Made by a program: the position numbers and the translations under genes. DNA of 64,000 nucleotides, taken from JAUVPY01 sp034412795. GTDB taxonomy: Bacteria; Chloroflexota; Anaerolineae; 4572-78; NAK82. The notes under the pieces were generated by a model. The model had not been told where the DNA came from. It did not search any database and worked only from the letters and a program-made list of their open reading frames with translations. Where the stretch lies: positions 39,881-103,880 of the forward strand of contig DAOUMD010000036.1 in the NCBI GenBank assembly GCA_034412795.1, read 5' to 3'. Positions 17,028 to 25,996 of this stretch are shown piece after piece (the stretch's first letter is position 1; each line of letters begins with the position of its first letter).

Positions 17028-17984
17028 CTACCCCCGTTCCTCGCGCATATAGGGCAGGCCTAACGCCGCCGGCGCGCCGACCCGCTTGCCGAAACCTTCC
17101 CACAAGCTAATTAACACCAACACAACGATGGTGAATACATAGGGGAGCATGTTTAGAAACGCGGGGGGGATCGTGGTGCCGGCTGCCTGTAGACGAAACT
17201 GGACGGCATTCACACCGCCAAAGAGCAAAGCCCCCACGACGGCCCGCGCCGGGTCCCAGGTGGCGAAGATGACCAGGGCGATGGCAATCCAACCTCGCCC
17301 GCCGGTGAGGTTTTCGGTCCAGCCGGGTGTGTAGGCCAGCGATAGGTGTGCCCCGCCCAATCCCACCAACATGCCGCCAGCCATAGTGTACAGATAGCGG
17401 AGGCCGAGCACGCTCACCCCCACCGCGTCAGCCGTCTGAGGGCTCTCGCCGATGGAGCGCAGGTGCAGACCGGGACGAGTCTTATAAAGATAATAGGAGG
17501 CCAACGGCACGAAGATGTACATTAGATAGGTCAGCACGTCCTGGTTGAAGATGGACGGGCCGACGACGGGCAGCTCGCTCAGGCCGGGAATAGGCACTCT
17601 CTGGAAGCGCGGGCCTACTTGTCCCACCAGTGGCGTCCCGCCGGGACCCAGCCGCTGCCCCAGGAAGCTGGCCAGCCCCGAGCCAAAGATGGTCAGCGCC
17701 AGGCCGGAGACTGTCTGATCAGCACGCAAGGTGATGGTCAAGAAAGCATGGATCAGTGCCAGTAATCCAGCGACGATCATAGCCGCCGCCACACCGGCCC
17801 ACGCGCTCCCCGTATGAAAAGCAGCGGCGAAAGCGGTCACAGCACCCATGATCATCATGCCTTCCACGCCCAAGTTGAGAATGCCGGATCGCTCGGTGTA
17901 GATCTCGCCTATGGTCGCATACACCAGCGACGTGCCGGCCCGGATGGCGATGGTCAGAATCGAAACAAAAAGGGCTACGTCCAT
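17028..17984 (-). CDS. BMP-type ABC transporter permease (nucleoside/purine uptake), second subunit
   Basis: A 318-residue permease with about eight to nine hydrophobic segments. It contains IGEIYTERSGILNLGVEGMMIMGA near residue 25, the signature of permeases in the BMP/simple-sugar ABC class (NupQ-like in Bacillus). Only 23 bases separate it from the upstream permease. With the ATPase and the double BMP lipoprotein it should import purine nucleosides or related compounds, a view supported by the deaminases downstream. The substrate is inferred. Confidence 0.85.
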   Translation of the reverse strand: MDVALFVSILTIAIRAGTSLVYATIGEIYTERSGILNLGVEGMMIMGAVTAFAAAFHTGSAWAGVAAAMIVAGLLALIHAFLTITLRADQTVSGLALTIFGSGLASFLGQRLGPGGTPLVGQVGPRFQRVPIPGLSELPVVGPSIFNQDVLTYLMYIFVPLASYYLYKTRPGLHLRSIGESPQTADAVGVSVLGLRYLYTMAGGMLVGLGGAHLSLAYTPGWTENLTGGRGWIAIALVIFATWDPARAVVGALLFGGVNAVQFRLQAAGTTIPPAFLNMLPYVFTIVVLVLISLWEGFGKRVGAPAALGLPYMREERG

Positions 17985-18007
17985 AATACACCTGCACCTG
18001 TTACCCG

Positions 18008-19147
18008 CTACTTGCTACCTGCTATCTGTGCCGGTTGGGGGCTGGGCGTCGAGCGCCTCACCATTCTGAGCCGGTATCGGGTGAAAATGTCACCGCCGAG
18101 CATAAAGAATAGGATAGCGCCTTGCAGCACGAGTGCCATTGAGGCAGGCAAGCCCATCACTATTTGTATCTGGTCTCCTCCTACCAGCAGTGCCGCCAAT
18201 AGAATCGAAACCAGGATAACGCCCCAGGGGTTAAGTTTGGCCAGCCAGGCGACGATAATCGCGGTGAATCCATAGCCCACGGCCAACCCTTGTTGCAACC
18301 GGTGCGAGATGCCCGCCACTTCGGACATTCCGGCCAGGCCAGCCAGCCCACCCGAGAGAAGCATCACCAGGATGATGTTGCGAGCGATACTGATACCCGC
18401 ATAACGGGCCGCTACCTGGTTTTCGCCGATAAGCCGGATTTCGTAGCCCCAACGGGTGCGGTCTAGCACCAACCAGATGAAGGCCGCAGCGATCAGGGCA
18501 AGGATCAATCCCCAATGTAAGCGCCCGGTCAAGCGAGGCAACCAGGCGTATTCGGGAAACTGGGCGGTGCCCGGAAAACCATAACCCTGGGGGTCCTTCC
18601 AGGGACCGTAATACAGGTGCTGGACCCAGAGAATGGCAATGTAGTTTAACATCAAGGTGGTGATGATCTCGTTTACCCTCAAGTAAGCCTTGAGCATGGC
18701 CGGGATCAACCCCCAAAGCGCCCCCCCCAGCATGCCAGCGACGACCATCAGCGGCAGGTAAGCCCAGGGTGGGATGAATGGAAACAGAGTTGGGGCCCAG
18801 AGGGCGACTGCGCCGGCTGCAAAGCCGCCCATCACCAGTTGTCCCTCGGCGCCGATGTTCCAGAAGAGCATGCGGAAAGCGATGGAGACCCCCAGCCCGG
18901 TCAGCATAAGGGGAGTGGCCTTTACCAGCGTCTCGGTCAGGCTGTAGAACTCTCCCTGGCGCCATTGCTCCGGTGTGCCGAAGGCCCCTTCCAGCATAGC
19001 CCGGTAGGTCTGCAAGGGATCGGCCCCGGCCAACACCAGCAGTACCGCCCCAAATAACAAAGCCAGCACAAACGACGCCACCGGCACCAAATAGGAAATT
19101 GTCTTCGAAGGTTCCAGTCGTTTCTCAAGCTTTAGTGAAAAAGGCAT
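18008..19147 (-). CDS. BMP-type ABC transporter permease (nucleoside/purine uptake), first subunit
   Basis: A 379-residue inner-membrane permease with about nine helices. RMLFWNIGAEGQLVMGGFAAG is the class signature (NupP-like), and a long periplasmic insertion follows (HLYYGPWKDPQGYGFPGTAQ). The C-terminal residues PSPQPAQIAGSK are encoded in a CTACTTGCTACCTGC-type microrepeat shared with 54.35 kb. It lies between the ATPase gene (gap 144 bases holding a palindrome) and the second permease. Confidence 0.87.
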   Translation of the reverse strand: MPFSLKLEKRLEPSKTISYLVPVASFVLALLFGAVLLVLAGADPLQTYRAMLEGAFGTPEQWRQGEFYSLTETLVKATPLMLTGLGVSIAFRMLFWNIGAEGQLVMGGFAAGAVALWAPTLFPFIPPWAYLPLMVVAGMLGGALWGLIPAMLKAYLRVNEIITTLMLNYIAILWVQHLYYGPWKDPQGYGFPGTAQFPEYAWLPRLTGRLHWGLILALIAAAFIWLVLDRTRWGYEIRLIGENQVAARYAGISIARNIILVMLLSGGLAGLAGMSEVAGISHRLQQGLAVGYGFTAIIVAWLAKLNPWGVILVSILLAALLVGGDQIQIVMGLPASMALVLQGAILFFMLGGDIFTRYRLRMVRRSTPSPQPAQIAGSK

Positions 19148-19175
19148 CGCCCACTCCTAAACCAACTTCTTCTTG

Positions 19176-19309
19176 CCGAGATTAGGGGATTGGGGGATTG
19201 ATCTAAATGCTTCTCGAGTCCCTTCGGCATCTCCCGTCTCCTTTGCCGGGGTAAGCGGATTTGGGGAAAAACCTGACTGATATGAAATCTCCTAATCCCC
19301 AAATCCCGG
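19176..19309. repeat. Palindromic repeat between ATPase and permease genes
   Basis: CCGAGATTAGGGGATTGGGG (19176-19195) is an imperfect inverted copy of AATCTCCTAATCCCCAAATC (about 19286-19305). The right arm overlaps the last codons of the ATPase gene (ending 19292), so its C-terminus IEPGFGD comes from the repeat. A stem here could allow differential expression inside the transporter operon. Confidence 0.6.
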
Positions 19310-20893
19310 CTCAATAGTAACGTCGTCGTTTGTCATATGCTTCTCGCCAGCCATCATGAGGCCCAAGTGCTCCACGTCGGCATCAGCAGCATCTACAACG
19401 TCCATAATCTCTCCCTCGTAGATTATGGCAATGCGATCGCTGATGGACAGCAACTCGTCCAGGTCTTCGGAGATCAGCAAGATGGCCGTGCCCTGGGCCC
19501 GCTGCTCCAAGAGCGTACGCTGCACCGACTCGGTGGCGCCCACATCCAGGCCACGGGTGGGGTGCACGGCAACCAGGAGCGACGACTGGTCTTGAGAGAG
19601 CTCCTCGCCAGCGGTGATTTCGCGCGCCAGGATGGTCTTCTGTAAGTTGCCGCCTGAAAGCGTGCGCACCGGCGTGCTGGGGCTGGGGGTCGTGATTTGA
19701 AAGGCCTGAATGAGTCGCCTGGCAAACTCAGCGATGGCGTTTCGCACCAGGAACGGGCCGGATGACAGGGGTGAACGCCGGTAGCCCTTCATGATCAGGT
19801 TGTCACTAACAGGCAGGTTGCCAGCCAATCCCATACCTAGCCGGTCGCCAGGGATGTGACTGACGCCAGCCCGGATGAAGCGGCGTGGCGATTGGTTGAT
19901 GAAATCCCGGTCGCGCACCAGCACCTGGCCGCCGGTCGCCGGTCGCAGACCGGTGATGACCTCGGCCAACTCCCGCTGTCCATTGCCTGCCACTCCGGCG
20001 ATGCCCAGGATCTCGCCACTCCGCACCTCCAACGCCACACGGCGCAAGCAAGGCAGCCCCTTGTCACTAAGAGCCTCCACGTCTTGCAGAGTCAGCACCG
20101 CCTGACCAGGCTCAGTTCTATCTCTATCCAGGTGGAAGAGCACCTCACGCCCTACCATCAGCCGGGCCAGTTCGGCCTTGCTGGTGTCGGCGGTACGCAC
20201 CGTGGCGACGTTTTTGCCATCGCGCAGCACGGTCACCCGGTCGGCAAAAGAGGTTACCTCGTCCAACTTGTGGCTGATGAAAATGACCGCTTTGCCCTCA
20301 CCGGCCATACGGCGCAGGGTGTGTCCCAGCTCCTCCGATTCTTGTGGGGTGAGCACCGCCGTCGGCTCGTCTAGGATGAGCACGTCGGCGCCCCGGTAGA
20401 GCAGCTTGAGAATCTCGACCCGCTGCTGTTCGCCCACCGAGATTTGCCAGATGCAGGTTGTGGGGTCCACCTGCAGCCGATACTGGCGGGATAGTTCGAG
20501 GATATCCTTCTCCACCTGGCGCATGTTCAGGGCAAAACGAGGCTGCGTTAGTCCCAGAATGATATTCTCGGCCACGGTCTGATTGGGCACCAGCATGAAG
20601 TGCTGGTGGACCATACCGATGCCCAGCTTGATGGCATCGCGCGGGGAGTTGATAGCCACCTGCCGCAGGCGGCCATTTCCGTCACCAGCCAAGAAGATCT
20701 CGCCCTCATCTTGTCGGTAGAGGCCGCACAGGACGTTCATGAGTGTGCTCTTGCCGGCGCCGTTTTCACCCAGCAAGGCATGGATCTCGCCGGCACGCAC
20801 TTCCAGGTCTACGTGATCAGTGGCGACCACGCCGGGAAAGCGTTTGACGATGCCGCGCATTTTGACAGCGGGGGTTACCGAAGTGTCAGCCAT
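19292..20893 (-). CDS. BMP-type ABC transporter ATP-binding protein, two nucleotide-binding domains
   Basis: A 533-residue double ABC ATPase (NupO/RbsA-like) from the ATG at 20893; GGAG lies 7 bases upstream. Domain 1 has Walker A GENGAGKST, signature ISVGEQQRVEI and Walker B LILDEPTAVLT. Domain 2 has the degenerate Walker A GVAGNGQRELAEV and signature LSGGNLQKTILAREI, the asymmetry usual for this subfamily. It energises the two downstream permeases. The plus-strand VWA gene is divergent from it, with a 91-base gap. Confidence 0.92.
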   Translation of the reverse strand: MADTSVTPAVKMRGIVKRFPGVVATDHVDLEVRAGEIHALLGENGAGKSTLMNVLCGLYRQDEGEIFLAGDGNGRLRQVAINSPRDAIKLGIGMVHQHFMLVPNQTVAENIILGLTQPRFALNMRQVEKDILELSRQYRLQVDPTTCIWQISVGEQQRVEILKLLYRGADVLILDEPTAVLTPQESEELGHTLRRMAGEGKAVIFISHKLDEVTSFADRVTVLRDGKNVATVRTADTSKAELARLMVGREVLFHLDRDRTEPGQAVLTLQDVEALSDKGLPCLRRVALEVRSGEILGIAGVAGNGQRELAEVITGLRPATGGQVLVRDRDFINQSPRRFIRAGVSHIPGDRLGMGLAGNLPVSDNLIMKGYRRSPLSSGPFLVRNAIAEFARRLIQAFQITTPSPSTPVRTLSGGNLQKTILAREITAGEELSQDQSSLLVAVHPTRGLDVGATESVQRTLLEQRAQGTAILLISEDLDELLSISDRIAIIYEGEIMDVVDAADADVEHLGLMMAGEKHMTNDDVTIEPGFGD

Positions 20894-20984
20894 ATTGATC
20901 TCCAAATCACTGCAGTGGAACTAACTTATTCGATTCCGCGTCATAACTACAGATACTACCCAATTATCCTGGAGGAAACGCATC

Positions 20985-22403
20985 ATGTCAAGTTCACAAA
21001 TCGCCCAAAAAGTTATTGTCTACATCTTATTCGTCGCATTATGCCTCACCGCATGCCTGCCTTCGAGCACGGACCCCCATTTGGGGACAGGCGGCGAGAC
21101 GTCGCGCCCAGACGCCTCAAGTGGTGGCGGTTGGATCGATTGGGACGGTGACGGGGGCTGGACGAGCAGCGACAGACGCGCCATGCCTGAAGCCGGCGAG
21201 GAGGTTGTGGTGGAAAAGGAGGTCGCGGCCCCACCTGCCGTGGTCGCGGCTGATGCAGCTCCAGTCGAAGCTGGCGCCCCAAAGGGTGCTCCGATGCCCG
21301 CCCCGACCCCGATGCCCGCCCCAACCATGGTGTCCAATCAGAGCCAAAGCCCGCTACGCGCCGGTGAAGTGGACGACAACGCGGAATGGGACGACTACCT
21401 GCTCTACCGGCTTGCCTATGCCGGGCCGTCGGTACACGACCGAGACGTAAGCGAGCGCTACATTATCACCGTCAACGATCAGGACAAGAATCCGCTGCTC
21501 GACGCGGACGTCACCGTCTACGCCGGGAATGAGCCCGTCTTCAGCGGACGCACGTATGCCAGCGGCCATGTCATCTTTTTCCCAAAGGCGCTGGGAGTTT
21601 CTGACGAGGTGGATTCCTTCCAGGTGGTGGCCGAGAAAGACGAGGCCCGGGGGGAAGCCACCCTGGTACGAGGTGAGACCTATCAACTCACCCTCAACTT
21701 GGCCCATGCCGGTCGCGAGCAGGACGAGCCGGTCAACCTCGATGTGCTGTTTCTGATCGACTCCACGGGCAGCATGGCCGATGAAATCGACAAGCTCCAA
21801 GAATCGATCCGCGAGATCGCTGCGCGCATCGACCGGCTACCCGGCCAGCCGCGCGCCCGCTTCGCCATGACCATCTACCGCGACCGGGGTGACCTGTTCG
21901 TGAGCCGCACCTTCGATTTCACGCCCGACGTAGGCGCCTTCCACGAGGCGCTGGCCGAAGTCGAGGCGGAAGGAGGCGGCGATTACCCCGAGTCTCTGAA
22001 CGAAGCACTGCACCGCGCCATCCACGCCCCGGAATGGCGTGGCCAGGACGCGGTTCAACTCATCTTCCTGGTGGCCGACGCCCCCCCGCACCTGGACTAC
22101 ACGCAAGACTATGACTATGCGGTTGGAATGGAAAACGCTGCCGAGCGGGGTATCAAGATCTTCCCCATCGCCTCCAGCGGCCTCGACGACCAGGGCGAGT
22201 ACATCTTCCGCCAGATCGCCCAGTTCACCCAGGGGCGCTTCGTCTTCCTGACCTACGCGGGCCCGACCAACGGCGGCGCGCCCGGCGATGAGACTACGCA
22301 TCACGTGGAGGATTATTCGGTTGAGAACCTGGACGATCTGTTGGTTCGGCTGGTTGAGGAGGAATTGGCCTATCAAAATCCGGGATTGGCACGGGTGCAG
22401 TAG
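20985..22403 (+). CDS. VWA-domain lipoprotein
   Basis: A 472-residue secreted lipoprotein with signal peptide and lipobox CLTAC at about residues 19-23, a Gly/Asp then Ala/Pro-rich low-complexity linker (to about 120), a beta-sandwich region (YIITVNDQDKNPLLDADVTV) and a von Willebrand A domain with the MIDAS motif DSTGSM (about residues 259-264). The VWA domain continues through LIFLVADAPPHLDYTQDYDY. It probably binds a protein partner at the cell surface via metal. It starts behind TGGAGGAAA. It interrupts the purine transport island on the opposite strand and has no obvious functional link to it. Confidence 0.85.
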   Translation: MSSSQIAQKVIVYILFVALCLTACLPSSTDPHLGTGGETSRPDASSGGGWIDWDGDGGWTSSDRRAMPEAGEEVVVEKEVAAPPAVVAADAAPVEAGAPKGAPMPAPTPMPAPTMVSNQSQSPLRAGEVDDNAEWDDYLLYRLAYAGPSVHDRDVSERYIITVNDQDKNPLLDADVTVYAGNEPVFSGRTYASGHVIFFPKALGVSDEVDSFQVVAEKDEARGEATLVRGETYQLTLNLAHAGREQDEPVNLDVLFLIDSTGSMADEIDKLQESIREIAARIDRLPGQPRARFAMTIYRDRGDLFVSRTFDFTPDVGAFHEALAEVEAEGGGDYPESLNEALHRAIHAPEWRGQDAVQLIFLVADAPPHLDYTQDYDYAVGMENAAERGIKIFPIASSGLDDQGEYIFRQIAQFTQGRFVFLTYAGPTNGGAPGDETTHHVEDYSVENLDDLLVRLVEEELAYQNPGLARVQ

Positions 22404-22511
22404 ATACTACGCTTTGGTCAGAGGTATTGGACGATGGACGAATAACCGGCGACGGCTCTTGGTCGTCGGTCGTCGTTGATCCCTCGCCATTGAACCAGAC
22501 CCATCATCGCT

Positions 22512-22934
22512 TTAGCCAGCGCAGCGCACCCACGACTGATCAGCCACGTTATGCAACCGCCGGTCGGCCGTCCACACTTCGCATTGCAACGTTTCAGCCA
22601 ATGCCAGATAGAAGCTGTCGTAGGCGGCGGCGCGATTCAGTCGAATCGTCCAATCAAGGGCCATACTAACCTGGTCGTCGTCCGGAGGTATCAACTGTAT
22701 CCCCATCATTTGGGTTAAAACCAGGGTGCGTTTTCCTTCCTCTGGCGTAAGCTCTCCGAAGTGCACTGCCTTACACAGTGCGGACGTCATCTCGTATATC
22801 CACAGCGTCGGCGCGCATAACACGTGTTCATCCCGCAGCCAGCCGGCTACAAGCGAGCGAAACGGGTCTTGCTGGGGGCCGGGCAGGACCAAGCGGAAGG
22901 TGAAACTGGCGTCAACGACCAAAGGTTTGGGCAT
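22512..22934 (-). CDS. PIN-domain ribonuclease toxin (VapC-like)
   Basis: A 140-residue PIN protein from MPKPLVVDASFTFRLVL. Four acidic positions of the PIN site are visible: Asp in VVDAS, Glu in IYEMTSAL, Asp in AAAYDSFYLALAE and Asp in WTADRRLHN. VapC toxins cleave tRNA or rRNA when freed from antitoxin. The ATG at 22934 is the family start and overlaps the antitoxin gene by 23 bases; a longer upstream frame is not supported. Confidence 0.85.
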   Translation of the reverse strand: MPKPLVVDASFTFRLVLPGPQQDPFRSLVAGWLRDEHVLCAPTLWIYEMTSALCKAVHFGELTPEEGKRTLVLTQMMGIQLIPPDDDQVSMALDWTIRLNRAAAYDSFYLALAETLQCEVWTADRRLHNVADQSWVRCAG

Positions 22935-23235
22935 CGCGATCCTCCAGGTCAGCGCGCGCCGCTTGCCACAGTGCATCAACATCCAGCGGTTTATTACCGC
23001 GCCGCTCCAAAATATCGGCCGCCAGTTCTTCACTTTGTGTCAACCACAGTTCCCACTGTGCCAAGGCTTTGTCTTTCCTTTCCTGCTCCAGGCGCCTGTA
23101 GTCCTCTATGCTGACAATAGCTGCTTTGGGCCTCCCGCGGGATGTTAGGATGATCCGCTCTCCGCCATAGGCAACCCGGTTGACCAAGTCAGAGAGATCC
23201 CTCTTTACCTGTCCAATGCTAACCCGTGTCTCCAT
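22912..23235 (-). CDS. Phd/YefM-family antitoxin
   Basis: A 107-residue protein starting METRVSIGQVKRDLSDLVNRVAYG. The segment GERIILTSRGRPKAAIVSIEDYRRLE is the Phd/YefM DNA-binding fold; the C-terminal acidic/helical part would bind and inhibit the downstream PIN toxin. Overlap with the toxin gene gives the standard antitoxin-first operon. Confidence 0.88.
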   Translation of the reverse strand: METRVSIGQVKRDLSDLVNRVAYGGERIILTSRGRPKAAIVSIEDYRRLEQERKDKALAQWELWLTQSEELAADILERRGNKPLDVDALWQAARADLEDRDAQTFGR

Positions 23236-23323
23236 CACATGAGCTCCCCCTATTTTTTTGCATATTCCTGATATTGATTATAATACAACAACAGGCGACG
23301 TGTCAAACCGCATGTGTGGGAAC

Positions 23324-23364
23324 AAAAAAACAGAGGTACAAGGCTAGATCCCTTGTACCTCTGT
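23324..23364 (-). terminator. Intrinsic terminator of the double BMP gene
   Basis: A 14-bp stem (ACAGAGGTACAAGG / CCTTGTACCTCTGT) with a 7-nt loop is followed on the minus strand by seven U residues (A tract at 23324-23330 on the plus strand), 17 bases beyond the BMP stop codon. Confidence 0.85.
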
Positions 23365-23380
23365 ATGCTTTGCTCTTCTG

Positions 23381-25603
23381 CTACTCGGGTATTTCCCCGA
23401 CCACACCTTCGACGGGCCAGTCGAAGGCGAGAAGCTCTTCGTCGGTCATGATCTGACCTTCTTCCACACGCAGCTCGCCAGTGTTGTCATTGATGGGACC
23501 GGTGAAGGGGTGCAACTCGCCGCTAAGGATCTGCTCCTTGGCGGCGTTGACCTCATCCTGGACGTCCTGAGGCACCATGTCGCCGAAGGGCGCCAGGTCC
23601 AGGAGGCCATCTGCCATGTGGCCCCAATAGGCGTGGGTCTCCCACTCACCGTTGTAAGCGGCTTCGGCCGTCTGCTTGTAGTACACGCCCCAATCCCAGA
23701 TGGGTGCCGTCAACACAGCGTTGGGCGCCACATCGGGTGAGATAGCATTGTAGCCGATAGCGTACACACCGGCCTCCTCAGCCAACTTATCGGGTTCCGG
23801 CGAATCACTCTCGCGAGCAATGACGTCGGCCCCGATGTCCAGCAGGGCCTGAGCCGCCTCACGCTCCGCAGGCGGGTCGAACCAACTGAAGATCCAGATG
23901 GGGTGGACTTCTACGTCAGGATTGACCGAGCGAGCACCCAGGGCAAAGGCATTCATATTACGCACCACTTCCGGGATCGCGTAAGGTGCGACATAACCCA
24001 GGATGTTTGACTCGGTCATGCGGCCGGCAGTGATACCGGCCAGGTACCAGCCTTCATACCCTCGACCGTCATAGATGCTGACGTTATCGGCCATTTCGTA
24101 GCCGGTGGCATGTTCAAACAGCGCATCCGGGTACTCTTCGGCCACGGCCATGACCGAGTCCATATAGCCGAACGAGGTGGCAAAGATCAAGTCGTAGCCT
24201 TTCTGAGCGTAGTCACGGATAACCCGCTCGGCGTCGGGACCTTCGGGGACTGCTTCGCTATAGGCGGTCTCGACATAGGGCAACTCTTCCAGGGCCAACC
24301 GCCCCTGATCATGAGCATAGCTCCAGCCCAGATCGCCCACGGGGCCGACGTAGACAAAGGCGACTTTCAACTTCTCCTCTTCTCCAGCCTCCATCTCCGC
24401 CTCTTTGCCCATTGCCTGGTCCGAGGGCTGGCCGAGACCCTCAGGGGCTTCGGCGGGCGCCTCGCCTACCACGCCCTCGACGAAGTAGTCCATGCTCAGC
24501 ATCTCTTCGTCGGTGAGGCAGTTGCCTTCGGCCACCACCAGGTTGCCATTAGTGCCCGTGATGGGTCCGCAGAAGACGTCCCACTTACCGGAGGTTAGAA
24601 GTTCCTTCTGTTCTTCCACCAAGGCTACGACGTCTTCGGGGACCTTATCCGAGATGGGAGCCAGGTCCACGACGTTCTCGTCCAGACCGCCCCAATAGGA
24701 TTCGGTGCTGTAGGTGCCATCCATCACCTGCTGGACGATGTCCACGTATTTCACGCCCCAGTTCCAAATCGGGCTGGTGAGGACAGTGTCGCCGACAAAG
24801 GTGGCCATATCGGAGTCGTAGCCGATGGAGACTACGCCAGCGTCAGCGGCGGCTTTCTGAGGCTCGGTGGTGTCCTGGTGCTGAGCGATGACATCCGCAC
24901 CTTCGGCCAGCAGTGCTTCAGCCGCTTCCTTCTCCTCGGGCGGGCCGAACCATGTGTTGGTCCACACCACACGCACCTCAGCGTCCGGGTTTACCTCCTT
25001 GACACCTAAAGTGAAGGCGTTGAGACCCCGGATCACCTCAGGAATGGGGAACGCCGCCACGTAGCCGATGATGTTGCTCTCGGTGGCAGCCCCGGCCACC
25101 AGCCCTGACAGATAGCGTGGCTGGTAGATACGCCCGAAGACGGTGGAGGAGTTGGGCGCTGTCTCGTAGCCGGAGATGTGCACAAACCAGGTATCGGGGA
25201 ACTCCTGGGCAACGGTGATGGTTGGGTCCATGTAACCAAAGGAGGTGGTGAAAATCAGGTCGTAGCCTTTCTGGGCAAAGTCGCGGATGACGCGCTCGGC
25301 TTCGGGCCCTTCGGGCACTTCCTCGATGTAGGCCGTTTCGACCTTGTCGCCAAACTGCTCTTCCACCGCCAAACGACCCTGATCTTGAGCCCAGGTCCAG
25401 CCCAGGTCGCCGATGGGGGCCACGTACACGAAAGCGACCTTGAGTGGCTCTTCGGCGGCCGGCGCTTCGGTAGCTTCGGTCGCCTCGGATGGTGCCTCGG
25501 TGGCGGGCGGCGGTGCCTGGGTAGCAGGCGCAGCACACCCGGCCGCAACCATACTCGAGACGACTAACAGAGCGATCAGAATCCAAAACCTCTTAGTATT
25601 CAT
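23381..25603 (-). CDS. BMP family lipoprotein with two fused binding domains
   Basis: A 740-residue lipoprotein: signal peptide with lipobox VAAGC (about residues 19-23), an Ala/Glu/Thr-rich linker, then two complete BMP (PnrA-like) substrate-binding domains in tandem. Domain 1 begins with LKVAFVYVAPIGDLGWTWA (about residue 55) and domain 2 with LKVAFVYVGPVGDLGWSYA (about residue 414), joined by a Glu-rich linker near 395-410. Both keep the family pattern (TTSFGYMDPT / ATSFGYMDSV, and HQDTTEPQKAA / ESDSPEPDKLA). BMP proteins normally have one domain and bind purine nucleosides. A tandem double receptor is uncommon and suggests two ligands or higher capture. A terminator follows the gene, and a structured leader candidate precedes it. 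Confidence 0.92.
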   Translation of the reverse strand: MNTKRFWILIALLVVSSMVAAGCAAPATQAPPPATEAPSEATEATEAPAAEEPLKVAFVYVAPIGDLGWTWAQDQGRLAVEEQFGDKVETAYIEEVPEGPEAERVIRDFAQKGYDLIFTTSFGYMDPTITVAQEFPDTWFVHISGYETAPNSSTVFGRIYQPRYLSGLVAGAATESNIIGYVAAFPIPEVIRGLNAFTLGVKEVNPDAEVRVVWTNTWFGPPEEKEAAEALLAEGADVIAQHQDTTEPQKAAADAGVVSIGYDSDMATFVGDTVLTSPIWNWGVKYVDIVQQVMDGTYSTESYWGGLDENVVDLAPISDKVPEDVVALVEEQKELLTSGKWDVFCGPITGTNGNLVVAEGNCLTDEEMLSMDYFVEGVVGEAPAEAPEGLGQPSDQAMGKEAEMEAGEEEKLKVAFVYVGPVGDLGWSYAHDQGRLALEELPYVETAYSEAVPEGPDAERVIRDYAQKGYDLIFATSFGYMDSVMAVAEEYPDALFEHATGYEMADNVSIYDGRGYEGWYLAGITAGRMTESNILGYVAPYAIPEVVRNMNAFALGARSVNPDVEVHPIWIFSWFDPPAEREAAQALLDIGADVIARESDSPEPDKLAEEAGVYAIGYNAISPDVAPNAVLTAPIWDWGVYYKQTAEAAYNGEWETHAYWGHMADGLLDLAPFGDMVPQDVQDEVNAAKEQILSGELHPFTGPINDNTGELRVEEGQIMTDEELLAFDWPVEGVVGEIPE

Positions 25604-25696
25604 CTAGCTTCCTCCTAATTATTTGATGTTGAAATATGGCGGATCAGTTGCGAAGGGATTTGTGCCCGGTATCACCCCCTTTCTCCTCGAGAGATC

Positions 25697-25806
25697 TCTC
25701 GGAAAGTGTGTCAAACGGGGCAGACGCTTCGGCACCTGGGGGTGCCTCGCTCCTCATTACGCAGAGCAGAGTGAGCACGCCCACGTGCGAACGGTACTTT
25801 CCGAGA
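25697..25806 (-). ncRNA. Candidate structured leader RNA upstream of the BMP gene
   Basis: On the minus strand, a perfect 11-bp closing stem (TCTCGGAAAGT, 25796-25806, with its complement at 25697-25707) encloses two perfect hairpins: GCACG-TGGG-CGTGC (25775-25788) and GGCACC-CCCA-GGTGCC (25731-25746). The loops TGGG and CCCA are exactly complementary, so a kissing-loop contact is possible. The second hairpin is extended by GC pairs around a GA/GA internal loop in the minus-strand sense only. The structure ends 93 bases before the BMP start. I do not recognise a known class; a mobile palindrome is an alternative. It occupies most of the 393-base gap, which has no gene. Confidence 0.45.
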
Positions 25807-25908
25807 AAACTCCTCGACTCCGTCGTCATTACGTCATATTTGTGACATGTAGCCGCCTGGTACACCAAAGCGGAAATGAGTCTATAGTTAGTTTTGCTCC
25901 GAGGAGAT

Positions 25909-25953
25909 TTGGCAATCCCCGGTTTAGGCACAAAACGCCGGGATTTGCCAATC
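25909..25953 (-). terminator. Hairpin downstream of adenine deaminase
   Basis: GGCAATCCCCGG pairs (one bulge) with CCGGGATTTGCC around an A-rich loop, about 45-85 bases beyond the stop of the ade gene. On the minus strand no strong U-tract follows, so termination efficiency is uncertain. Confidence 0.5.
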
Positions 25954-25996
25954 CCTGGCGAGCAAATAACTATGGACCTATTAACGCCGAGATGTA

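Noticed and set aside
24110..24598. Plus-strand frame inside the double BMP gene
   Set aside because: It is a shadow of high-GC coding sequence on the other strand; the BMP domains are unmistakable.
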